Shown one piece after another: positions 45,883 through 58,200 of a stretch of 64,000 nt of DNA (the stretch's first letter is position 1; each line of letters begins with the position of its first letter). A program made the translations under genes and the position numbers. A model generated the notes under the pieces. It worked only from the letters and a program-made list of their open reading frames with translations. It was not told the DNA's origin and searched no databases. The DNA lies in the NCBI RefSeq assembly GCF_035046505.1, contig NC_089830.1:19656561-19720560 (forward strand), written 5' to 3'. Source of the DNA: Tiliqua scincoides. Taxonomy: Eukaryota; Chordata; Lepidosauria; Squamata; Scincidae.

Positions 45883-48800
45883 GTGTGTACACACATACAC
45901 ACACACAATGTCTATCTATCGTGTATATATATTATTTCCTGGCTTGGGGGGGGGATCAAGACCCAAAGGAGGTATCGGAGAACAAAACCCAAGCAGCCCC
46001 TCAAGCACCAGGGATCAAGGATCATATCCTAATACACATCCTAATATCCCTTCGAGAGCCATTAAGAAACAAACCAACTATAAATGGACCAGCCAGCCAC
46101 CCCCACCGCAACCCTAGATCATTAGGGTCGCCTTCACGCTTCACCCACTGTAATGAGAATGGCTGAGCATCTTCTAGATTGTGAAGGGGGCAGTTGTTCC
46201 TTCTGCCCCACCCCCCATAGGAGAGGGTCAGGCCTGCCTGAGCATCTGGATTTGCTGGGATAACCAGGACAGAGGTTGAAATCAGGAAGCAGGGCTGGTG
46301 AAAGCGTTGAATCAGGAGATCAGCCAGGATCAGGCTTAGGATAAAACTGGGCTGGGTGGGATCTAGGGATATACTATCATAAATGGCACTGGACTGGATT
46401 TATAGAGTGCTGGCCAATGAGGACAGCTTCTCTTGTTGGATTGTTTAGGACCATGGAATGGTTGTTCGGACTGCCCCAGGATGAGAGAGAGGGAAAAACG
46501 TGACCCGGTCAAGTTTGGAGCCCAAAGGTTGTTTTTTTTTTTTGTGTAAAACCCAGCCTGTGATGGAACTCTGGTCTTGGTGACGTTTGGTTAGTGCCGC
46601 TCTAGTGAAGCTTTCCATCTTGGCCCTCCGAGTCTGGAGAAGGACAATAGTTTCTAAGAGAACTGGAACGGAGAGAGGCTTTAGCTTCACATGAAGCACA
46701 CTGCGATGTTTGTTTTGTCCTCTTGCGGCCTCTGGCCCAACAGGTTTGGTAGGCTTTGTAACCCATCAAAATACCTGCAAGACCTGTCCGACTAAAAGTG
46801 AAAGTAGGATGAGTGTATACACACCACACGCACCGCAGTCCCCTCTCCCAAACAGCCTTCAGATGTTCATTGAAGTCTACCTCCGGTCTTATTCCTGTAA
46901 TTTGAAGAGTATCTGGTATTTAGTGCTAAGTCCTCAGCTGTCATTGTGACTAGTCCCAGAGTTTGCCAGACAGTTAACCTCCAATGCCCCTTGGCTTTGT
47001 TCATCTTTTTGCAAATAATGTTGAATTAAAAAAACAAAATCATTTGGAAAAGGGAAGTTGTGCAACAGCAAATAAAAAAAAAATCTCTTGCGTGTTCACT
47101 CTGGGAACAAGTAAAAGCTCGAAAAATGCAAATAATGGAGGATCAACTCACCTGTATAGTGAGTCACTGTTTTGCTAGTCGAGGGAGACAAAGACAACCT
47201 GGGATAGGCATGGGGAGGGCAGAAGGACACACTGGCTTGCTCCCCTCGGGGCAGCCATGATGGATATATGTTCAATTTTTTTATTTCTGTGCCGTTGGAA
47301 TGCACAGCGACTGCTCTGTCTACACAATCTCAAAAATCGGAGGCTGCTGAAAGCGTGCCAGGAGATTGGAACTGCCAGGGGCCAACATGTGGCTGAGCCA
47401 ATTCAGCAATGAGCTAAACTTTATGTCATCCGTTTTGACGGCCAGATGTCAAAAGTGCCCCATTTTTTCAGATCGGTTGGCATTGGCGACGTGCCTCTTC
47501 CGTCCGAGTTTTCGAGGTAGTGCTGGAGAATCTTGACTGCTTTCTCCTTCATGACTCCTGTTTCAAGGCAAAGATGCAGCATGGTCTCCTTCCCTTGTTT
47601 TCTTTGGTGTCTTATCTTCCATGCAATGTGTGCATAAAATTTCTGCGTTGCTTTAGAAGTATCTTTTGGGGGATGAGAAATCCAAAATCACCCCTCCTTT
47701 GTAAGCCATTGGAAGAGATGGATTTTTTCAGTGATCATGAAATAAAAACACAACACCACTTTCTACATTGTTTTTAAAAGCAAAAAACCCCAAACACTGC
47801 AAAAAAACCCCACAACTTTCTTATTCCCCTACAAATTGGTAATGATGGTGGCTGCATCTACTGACACCATACCACCTCTGTCACCTACCCAGTACACTTT
47901 TAAAGTGATTATAATTTATTTTTAAAAAATGGAATAAAAACACACATAACATTGCTTTCTGCGCTTCTCATTTTTGGAAAATCTGCTAAAAATAAAACCA
48001 TTTTCTCCCACTGCTAGCCATTGGAATTACAGCAGCTAATTGATTAGGCACTTAATATTATTTTCTCGTTCTCAGAAGTAGTGCGTCACCTACGAAGGGG
48101 CCAAATTCCAGGTTTCTAAGTGGTGTGCTTGAATCTTGAATTGAACATAGGACATTGTCTTGCATTGCGTATGGTCATCTAGCTCAGCATTATCTAGTCA
48201 CTGACTCCCCAGAGTTTTGGGATCTTTCTCAGCTCTGCCAGAAGATGCTAAGGGATCGATCCTGGAACCGCAAGATGCTCTGTCACAAAGCCGCAGTTCC
48301 ATCCTCCACCCTTATCCTTGTGATACACTCCTGAGAGCATCAGTCAATATCGTATTCTTTAAAGTGCCATAGACGTTAATGTTGCCATCTTAATAAAACA
48401 TAATTGAGAAACACTACTCATGCCAACAAAGAATATCGTGGGCACCCGACAGACTTAGCACATTTCTTGTGGCACGTGGTGTTTGGAGGCCAGAGCCTAG
48501 CTTAGCAGATGGGCTGAGTCTTCTGCGTATGTTACAGGGAAGGTTCAAAATTGGGTGGACAAGATAAGCCCAGGTGGATTTTGTGAATGCCTGAAAAGGG
48601 ATACTGTATCACGCTCACTTGTGAACATGGGCATTCTCCAAATTCCAGACAGTCAATGCACATGTGAGGTTCCGCACACGTGCGATACGTTGTACAGTTT
48701 AGATCGGATTGTTGATTGCTATGAGCATGTAGTTATTCACAAATTATGCAGTTGCTGTTCTGCGTTTTTGAAAGGCTCAGTTTCCAGGTTGATCTTTAAT

Positions 48801-51800
48801 CATCATCATTGGTGTTGCATAGATCTTTGAGGGTAAAAAGTGCTTCCGATGTATTAACTTGATGTTGTCCTTACAACTCTGTAAGATAGCCTATGTATCA
48901 TTATCCCCAAACTGCAGATGGGGAAGACTGAGGCTGAGAGAGGGAGAGACTTGCCTAAGCCACACCCATTGAGTTCATGGCAGAAGTGACACTTGAGCTG
49001 AGGAAGCCCTGAGTCATAGTCCACTCTCTTACAGTGCAGTCCTAGGCATGCCTACTCAGAAGTAAACCCTGGTGAATTCAATTACCAGGGCCTACAAATC
49101 CCCCCCTTTTTTTAGTTGCTAAGGATGTTTGAATTAATTTGGGACTTTTTGGGGGTGCTGAATAAAAAAATGGCACTGGTTTTGCCCTATCGACTTTAGT
49201 TGTGAGGGTTTGGCATAGTCATCTTATATGCTGATTCAACCAGCTTCCTTGTGAGGAACTGACACCTTGGCTTCCTCATGAGGAAGCATATAAGGCTGCT
49301 ATGTCATACCCCCACAACTAGAACCAATCAGGCAAAACCAATGCCATTCTTGGAGTCAGCACCCCAATTAGACCCCAAAATAGGTCTAACTTTTGAGAAC
49401 AAAATGTGTTTAGGCCTGTGTTATGGGCAGAGGTGTTTGAAAACTGTGTTATTTATTTTACTTTAAAGCAGGAACGGAAACTTGATTCATAAAGACTTGA
49501 CTCGAGTCATGAAAACACATGTTTTTTGCAACTCGTGTTAGCTCGAGTCATGGATGTCACTGACTCGGACCCGACTCGTGACTCGGGGCCAGTGACTTGA
49601 AAAAGAATCATGACTCGATTTGTCTCGAGTCCTGATTCACTTTTATGTGTGCTTGCAACTCTGCTTTGTGCTTGCTTACTTACGTTTTGGGGGGCCGCAG
49701 CTGATTCACGCCACAACTTGTTGTTTCTTGTAATGATTTGGACTTGAGTTAAAAATGACTCAGCTGCCCATTATGACTTGTGAGTCTGCTCAAGTCAGGG
49801 GGTCTGAGACTCATGACTTGGTGCAGTGACTCTGGCACATCCCTGCTTAGCCCATTGTGTTTGGTAAGTCTTAGGCTGTAAACTTATCTTACTCACCAAA
49901 GTAACAAACACCTCTAATTATGAGGTTTACTTCCAAGTACATTTGTACAGCCCTAGCCAGTACTCTAATTCACAAGAAAGCATGGTTTCATCAATATGCA
50001 TCAGTGTATGCAATATAACACGTGAATAGCCCATTCTAGCACTGTGTGTCCCTTATACCCAGTCACACCATTGGCTCAGCAGGGTTTCAGACTGGAATTT
50101 TCTCCACCACTCCTACTGGAAAAAAGAGACTTAAGGAACTACCTAACTGGGTTGGAGCAGTGATCTACTTAGCCTGATACTGTGTCTGAGAGCAGATCTA
50201 CTCTCCTAGCAGGAAACAGTCCTAAGCCTTTTGCTCTCTGAGTCAAAAGCCTTCTGGGGATTTTGAAACAGCGAAAGATTTTGAAAAAAAAAATTGCTGA
50301 TGGAGCAAGTTTTGCTATTAAGCGCAGAGCTAAGTCAAGGGTACTTCCTTGAAATCAGGGAGAAAGCTTTTGAAAGGAAGTGGCAACTTGATCTCCTAAA
50401 GCTGGCAATAGCTTTTCTTGATCTGTTGTTTCTAAGGTGGGGTGAAGTAGAAGGGTTGATAAAACTTTCTATCTATAGGGATTTATAGCTCACCTTTCAA
50501 CTCCCCAAGGGAGGCTCCTGATAATAAAACTATATTTTTAACAAGTTTAAAAATAACATTTGCATCCCTTGCAATGTGGCTCTTCTCCTAGGAAAAGTTT
50601 GGGGTGGAATGGGATTTGAAGGAGGGCAGATTCCCTGGCAGCACCCTTCCCCTACAGGGTACCAGACCTCCCCTTCCTAGTTCTTAGGCAATACTGAAAT
50701 CTGAGCAAGAAGTTAAGACTTGCTGCGCTTTGTGGCAAAGAAACACCTTAGGCGGTTTTCACAGGTGCTCCAGAGTGTCATAATCAGATATAGAATTCTG
50801 TACTTTAAAAAAAGGAGGAAGATTTTGTAAGCAGGAAAAAACCATCAAATATGTTGTTAGGATCCATCCAGAGAGACAGTATGGTGTAGTGGTTTGAGCT
50901 TTGGTCTTCTTTGGTCTTAGATGAGGGCGTTCTGGGTTCCAAGCCCCAGTCAGCCACTAAGCTTTACTGCATGATCTTGAGATGTTCACCGTCTCTCAAC
51001 CCAGCCTGCCTTTCAGGGCTGTTGTGAGCAGAAAATGCCATGACCCCCATGTACTTCAGATCTGTAGGGCGACAGAGAGGTGGGTAAAACTTTGGGGAAG
51101 GGGTTAGAGCAGTGGTTCTCACACAGTTAGCACCAGGACCCACTTTTTAGAGTGAAAATCTGTCAGGACACAACGGAAGTGATGTCATGACCAGAAGTGA
51201 CCTCATCAAGCAGGACAATTTTTAACAATCCTAGGCTGCAATCCTACCCACACTTACCCAGGAGTAAGTCCCATTTACTATCCTTGTTAAAAGAATATAC
51301 ATAGTAACGTTAATAGTACAGGTCTGTAACATTTCCCCAAATGCAGTCACATACCATGGTAGCATCAAGTCTAATACAGTGGAGCCTCCAAAGTTGACCA
51401 CCTCTCTATAATGACCACCTCCTTAAGTTGACCTAATTTTCTAGAGCCTTGGGTTTTTCTAGACCTAATTTGCTAGAGCCTTTTTTTCTGTATGTTGACC
51501 ACCTTCCTATGTTGACCAATTCTTCCAGTCCAGGGGTGCCCAAACCCCGGCCCTGGAGCCACATGCGGCCCTTGAGGCTTCCCAATGCGGCCCTCAGGGA
51601 GCCCCCAGTTCCGATGAGCCTCTGGCCCTCCGGAGATTTGTTGGAGCCTGCAGTGGCCCAACGCAAGTGCTCTCAGCATGAGGGCGACTGTTTGACCTCT
51701 CGCATGAGCTATGGGACAAGGGCTCCCTCCACTGTTTGCTGTTTCAAGTCTGTGATGCAGCAGAGGCAGCAAAGGAAAGGCCAACCTTGCTTTCTGCAAG

Positions 51801-54800
51801 GCCTTTTATAGGCATTGAATTATTGCAAGACCTTCATTCATTCATATAAGTCCATCTTTAATATATTCATTTATGTAAACTTATGCAAATTCATTCAAAT
51901 TTTAAATGTAAATTAATTCTTCCCCCCCAAGCCCCCAACACATTGTCAGAGAGATGATGTGGCCCCCCAACCAAAAACTTTGGACACCCCTGCTCCAGTC
52001 CCTTGGGTGGTCAACTTAAAGAGGTTCTACTGTATATAAAAAATAAAATATTGAAATTTCAGAGGACCCACCTGAAATTGGCTCGTGACTCACCTAGTGT
52101 GTACCGATCCACAGTTTGAGAAACACTGGGTTAGAGAGTTAACTAAATCCAGCAACACAACCTTCTGAACTCTGAGATGTCCATACCAAACCACCCTGGG
52201 CCTTAGCAAGTTCTGCAAATGTTCCAGTCCAGAAATGGTCAGGTTTGGATCAGGTAATGTGGTCTAAAAATGTGTTTAAGCTCCTGCACATGCCTGATCT
52301 TGTCTGATCTTGGAAGCTAAGCAGGGTCAGGCCTGGTTAGTACTTGGATGGGAGACTACCTAGGAGTACCAGGTGCTGTAGGCTTATACCATACTCTTTC
52401 GAGACTGAAGGTTGCCAACCAACAAGTCATGTGAAGATTTTGACACAGCAAATCAGAAACTGAAGTTTGGCCCTTCAGCTAGCCAGGATCTGTCCCCTGC
52501 CTAATTTTCTAGCAAGCTTGAGGAAAATTGGCAGCTATGGATCCTGCTTAACACTTATCTGGTGCCCTAGAGTGTGCTGATCGCTGAGAAAGGACAAAGG
52601 GCACAAGCCTAACCAGGTCTACTCAGAAGTAACTCCTATTTTGTTCAATGGGGCTTACTCTCAGGAAAGTGTGCTTAGGATTGCAGCCAAAGTCACCCAG
52701 GTTCCTGCTTGAGACAAGCCTTGCACATTCCTGCCTGAACTAATATTGACTTCTCAGTTTGGCCCAGGTTCAGAGATGAGGTGTTATGCACGATTAGTTA
52801 TAGTTTGGGCAGTGAACATAAGAACAGCCCCACTGGATCAGGCCATAGGCCCATCTAGTCCAGCTTCCTGTATCTCACAGAGGCCCACCAAATGCCCCAG
52901 GGAGCACACCAGATAACGAGAGACCTCATCCTGGTGCCCTCCCTTGCATCTGGCATTCTGACATAGCCCATTTCTAAAATCAGGAGGTTGCACATACACA
53001 TCATGGCTTGTAACCCATAATGGATTTTTCCTCCAGAAACTTGTTCAATCCCCTTTTAAAGGCGTCCAGGCCAGACGCCATCACCACATCCTGCGGCAAG
53101 GAGTTCCACAGACCAACCACATGCTGAGTAAAGAAATATTTTCTTTTGTCTGTCCTAACTCTCCCAACACTCAATTTTAGTGGATGTCCCCTGGTTCTGG
53201 TGTTATGTGAGAGTGTAAAGACCATCTCTCTATCCACTTTATCCTTCCCATGCATAATTTTGTATGTCTCAATCATGTCCCCCTTCAGGCGCCACTTTTC
53301 TAGGCTGAAGAGGCCCAAACGCTGTAGCCTTTCCTCAGTGGCGTCACTAGAGTTTACGGCAGCCTGTGTGGGAGGCCAGTGCACCACCTCCATGATGGAC
53401 CTCTTCCCATTCAGTGGATGGGGCAACACCCCTGGCGGTGGGCATGGTGATGCACCATTTTCCTGTCCCCTCTGGTTTTTTGGTTATAAGTCTTGATAGA
53501 ATAGAGATATGTCAACGCGGTTTGTTCCATTGCATTCAGCGTGAAAATACGCATCGAATGATATATAGCATGTGTTTGCTTGCTTCTGTTTAAGGCCTAA
53601 CGGCCCAATCCTATCCACACTTTCCTGGGAGTAAGCCCCATGGACTTCAATGAGACTTACTTCTGAGTAGACATGCATAGGATTGTAATTCAGTTACCCT
53701 TATTTATCCTGCTTATTTTTTGTGTGTGTGGCTTTCCTCTGATGTATTTATGGTTACTGCTTTTATATAATTGCATTTATTATTTTCTTACCTTAATGTT
53801 TTAAGCTGCCTTGAGCACCCAATGTTGGGAGGGGGGGAAGGTGTGGCATAAACATTTTAAATAAAACTGCCCACTGTGAATTGGTCCAATTGTCCTTTAA
53901 GGCCATCCAGAGGTAGCCATTTCCACATCTTGGGCACCCCACATTGCAATGAGGAGAAGGCACAATAAAAATCTTTCAAAATAAACATCTTGTGGCAATG
54001 AGTTCCACAGACTAATTATGCACTGGGTGGAAAAGCACCTTTTCTTGCCCATTCTGAATCTCCCACCAGTTAATTTCAATGAATGACACCTGGTTCTAGT
54101 GTTGGAAGGGAGGGAGAAAAGCTACTTCCAATGCCATTTTAAAGGTCTATATAGTGTGTGTGTGTCATCCCCCTTATTCCCCCCCCCCCCAGCTAACCAG
54201 CCTCAAGCACTCTCTCCTTTCCTGGAAAAGCTGTTCCAGCCCTCTGATCATTTGAGTTGCCCTGTTCTATACCTTTTCCAGGTCTACCATATTCTTCTTG
54301 TGGTATAATGACCAGAATGTACACAGTATTCCATATGAGACCACACCATTGATTTATAGGGGCAATATAATACAAGCAGGATTATACTTGATACTTTTCC
54401 TTATGACCCCTTATGACAATGAATCTGCTTTCGTCACCACTGAAATGGGAGGGAAGTAAATTGAGACTAGACGTGAATTTCCTAACTGCAGGAGAAGTGC
54501 TGTCCAGCACTGGAACAGCCTTCCTCTGGAAGTAGTGGGCTCTCTCACACTGGAAGTTTTCAAGTCGAGGCTGATCAGCTGCCTGCCAGTGATGCTGTAG
54601 CAGTTGCCTACACAGAGCTGGGGGTTGGACTAGATGACCTCCGTGATCCCTCTCAACTCTAACATTCTATGATTATATGAAACGTGCTATTTTTATGTTA
54701 TAAGCATGAGAAAAAGATGAAATATGCGTCCTCCTCTCGATCCCACCTCTGACCACACGTGCATTTTAAAGGGATCCAAAATCGTTTTTAAGCAGGGGGT

Positions 54801-55228
54801 TCTATGGACATCAAAATAAAGTGGGAAGAGACATCGGATGGAGAACGAGCAGTGGTGACACTAGGGTTTGTGTCACCTGGTGCAGGAAGCCAGCGTGTCA
54901 CCTCCATGATGGACCTCCCCATGCAGTGGGCGGGGAAACGCCCTGAGCGGTGGGCGTGGCGATGCCCATTGCTCCGCCTTGCTGGTTTTTTGGCTATAAC
55001 TTTTGATAGAATAGAGATATTTCAACCCAGTTTGCTTCATTGCATTTTGCATGAAATTAAGCATTGGATGACATATAACATGATGGCATTATTTGAAAAT
55101 GATTTTAAACATTTTGGCCAGTGGTGGTGTCACACCCCCGTGCGTGTTGCCTGGTGCGAACCACACCTCCCGCACCAAACCTAGCAACATCACTGAGAAT
55201 GAGTGTGTTTTTGTGCAGAGTGATGAGG

Positions 55229-55261
<33 letters not shown>

Positions 55262-58200
55262 GTCTATCTATCTATCTATCTATCTATCCTAATCTAATCT
55301 AATCTAATCTAATCTAATCTAATCTAATCTAATCTAATCTAATCTAGTTTTAGACTGTCCATAGCTTGGGGTGGTGTACATAGTTGCTCTCCTCATTTGA
55401 TCATCACAACAACCCTGTGAGGTCGGTGAGGCTGAGAGATAGTGACTGGTCCCAGGCCACCCAGGAAGCGTCATGGCTGAGCAGGGATTTGAACCTTGGT
55501 CTTCCAGGTCTAAATCCAACTCCCAAACCACTGCACCATCCTGGCTTCCTGCCTATGGTCAACCAGCTGTGTGTCGCCTTTGCCGTTCACTGGATGACGT
55601 TTTGTACACACTGCCACAGCTTGGTTTACTTGGCCGGCAATGGCAGGCTGCAAGCCAGAAGAACGAGAACAGGTGGGAATTGTAGATCCTGCAAACCTCA
55701 AGAACAGGTTAGGGTATCGATCTGACTCAGGCCTGCCCTTAATTCTGCAGAGCAAGTCAGAGCCATGAGCAGGCAAGTCATGGCCAGATACCTGCACCTA
55801 CTGGACTGAAAACAGGCTTGGACCTCTGCAATGGTAGTATGTATCATTTTATGGGCTGTTTAAATTCTTAACCAACCAACCCTTCCTCCATTTATGCTCA
55901 AGGTAATCTACCACAGAGAAGTGGAGGCACAAAGTAATAACTGTGGCCAATAAAGATTTGTAAGAAATGGTTTATTTTAAGTGGGATGTTTTGTCCAGAA
56001 CTGTTTGTCCAGCCATTGTTTAAATGAGATCTGGACAAACTGGAGCCAGGCCAAGATGAGCATGATTAGGAGAGAGACAGAGCAGAACCCCAGAGCTGTA
56101 AATATTTTGCGCATTTTTTCCCTCTCTTGTGAAAATTCTTAGAAGTTATGTATGGGATGTATATAGTTTATGGAGGAGAAGTCTATTACAGGTTACAAGC
56201 CAGGATGGGTATGTGCAACCTCCTGATTTTAGAAGTAGGCTACCTCAGAATGCCAGGTGCAAGGGAGGGCACCAGAATGCAGGTCTCCGGTTGTCTTGTG
56301 TGCTCCCTGGAGCATTTGGTGGGGCCGCTGTGAGATACAGGAAGCTGGACTAGATGGGGGGCTCTTCTTATCTTCTTATGTTTCTGTAATGGACCTTCTC
56401 CAGTGATATGGCCCTGGTGACTGAAAGTTTGGTATCCAGGATATCTAAAGGACCACGTTCCCCCATGCCCCCAAGGGGGAAGGTGGTCCTTTAGATGTCC
56501 TGGACCTGGAGTTATAGAGCAAACCCAGGTGAACTACACCTGGGAAATTATTGAGAGTCAATCAGGGCCAGTCATAAAAGCTGCGGGGTCCAATGCTATC
56601 TATCTCTATCTCTATACACCCACCCATCCATACAGCCTTTTACTCGCCACAATCAGTGGCTACAGTGAGGCACTCTCCCATGGTGCCACTGTGGTGTCAT
56701 CCCCAGAGTTCCAGGGTGAGGATTTCAAGCCAATTGAACCCAGGGGCAGATGGGAGGACAAGCCATCCAGCAGCAATGCTCTGCTTGCTGCGGCTCCTTA
56801 TGACACCTCTACATGGAAATTTCCATGTTGGAGCATCAGTTAATTTCCTCCAGCAGAGGCCACGTTGGCTTGTCCATTGTATTCCTGGTTATTGTTGAGC
56901 AGGCACCTGTTGACTCTGCCGAATTCTGGAATCGAATATTACAGGAGCCACATGGCTGTCACTCACATCAGCTCTGTGTCACCTCCTCTTCTCTGTCCCG
57001 CCCCATATCGTGTAGTAAAACAGAACATATGACATGACGTCATCTTGCTTAGCATCTCCCTGGCTCCTACAACTAGCAGCTGGTGAAGCTGAGGAAGAAG
57101 ACTCAGGGCCACGATGACAGCAGGACACTGTTTTTATTTTACTACATGTTACCCGGGGAGAAGGAGCACTGCAGTTTCTGGCTTGGATTCACGCTGTGAA
57201 TGCCGTGTCTAGATCCATTTTGGAATGTCTTTTGTTCTGTTAGGATCCTGCTCTTTCTTCCGCGGAGCTTACACTGGTGCTCTCCTTCCTTTTTTATGCT
57301 CACAACAACCCTGTGACGTAGAGTGGGCCTGGTATTTGGGGCGCTGATTCCAAAAATGGCACCAATTTCTCTTTCTAGTTTTGGGTATACAACATATCCT
57401 CATTAGTGAATGGTTCAAGCAGCTTCCTTGTGAGAAAACCTGCACTGTGCCTTCCTCACGAGAAAGCTGCTTGGACAATTCACTAATGAGACTATGCTGT
57501 ATATCCAAAACTAGGTCCGATAGGGCAAAACTGATGCCGTTTTTGGAATTAGCACCCCGAATTTGTAAGAAACCGCCATAAATTTTTTAAAAAAGTTTTT
57601 CTGGCCCTCAATTTTGCAGGCCTGTGTTACGGAGACAGTGACCCAAAGTTATCTAGGGAGTGCCATGGAGGCAAATGGACAGTTGAACTTGGTCCTGTGT
57701 GGTCGTGTAGCCCTAGACCCTAATGACTAGACCCATAGGTGGTATCGGGGTTTGCCAGATGGGACACTGGCTCTGGGATTACGGCTGTCAGATGGCTCAC
57801 CCAGGTGGGTCAGTTCCTGAATTCTTTGAACCAGTTGCAGTTGTCAGTGGCATACCTGAGGGGGGCAAGGGGGACAAATGCTTGGGCGCTGCCACACCGC
57901 CATCCATTCCCCTCACAGCGCCCCCCTGTGGCACTCAGTCAGCCACCTATATATCAGTGTGCTGGTCTGAGAGCCACCCCTGAGGCCCTCTCTCCAGAGA
58001 CATTCTGAGGGCCAAAAATACTGGTTTTTGGCAGACTTTACAGGCGGTCTTTCTGGCCCTCAGAATGCCTCTAGGGGAAGGCAGGGGGCATGGGGGTTGG
58101 AACCTCCAGGTGGGAGTGGCACCTCTGGAGGTATGGACCTGGGCACCACAGTAGCTAGGAACACTACTGGAAGTGGTAGGTCTCAATGTGTCATTGGGGA

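Larger units (their letters stand above)
51120..52128. mobile_element. hAT-type element, family B, copy 4, carrying two nested elements
   Basis: Exact 8-bp duplication GGTTAGAG (51112-51119, 52129-52136); ends CAGTGGTTCTCACAC and GTTTGAGAAACACTG. About 353 bp of its own sequence is split by a Tigger-like insertion at 51377-52032. Confidence 0.9.

Noticed and set aside
52279-52385. Functional 5S rRNA gene
   Set aside because: Several changes from conserved 5S positions, no downstream T-run terminator, and a LINE tail follows directly; a SINE or pseudogene is more likely.
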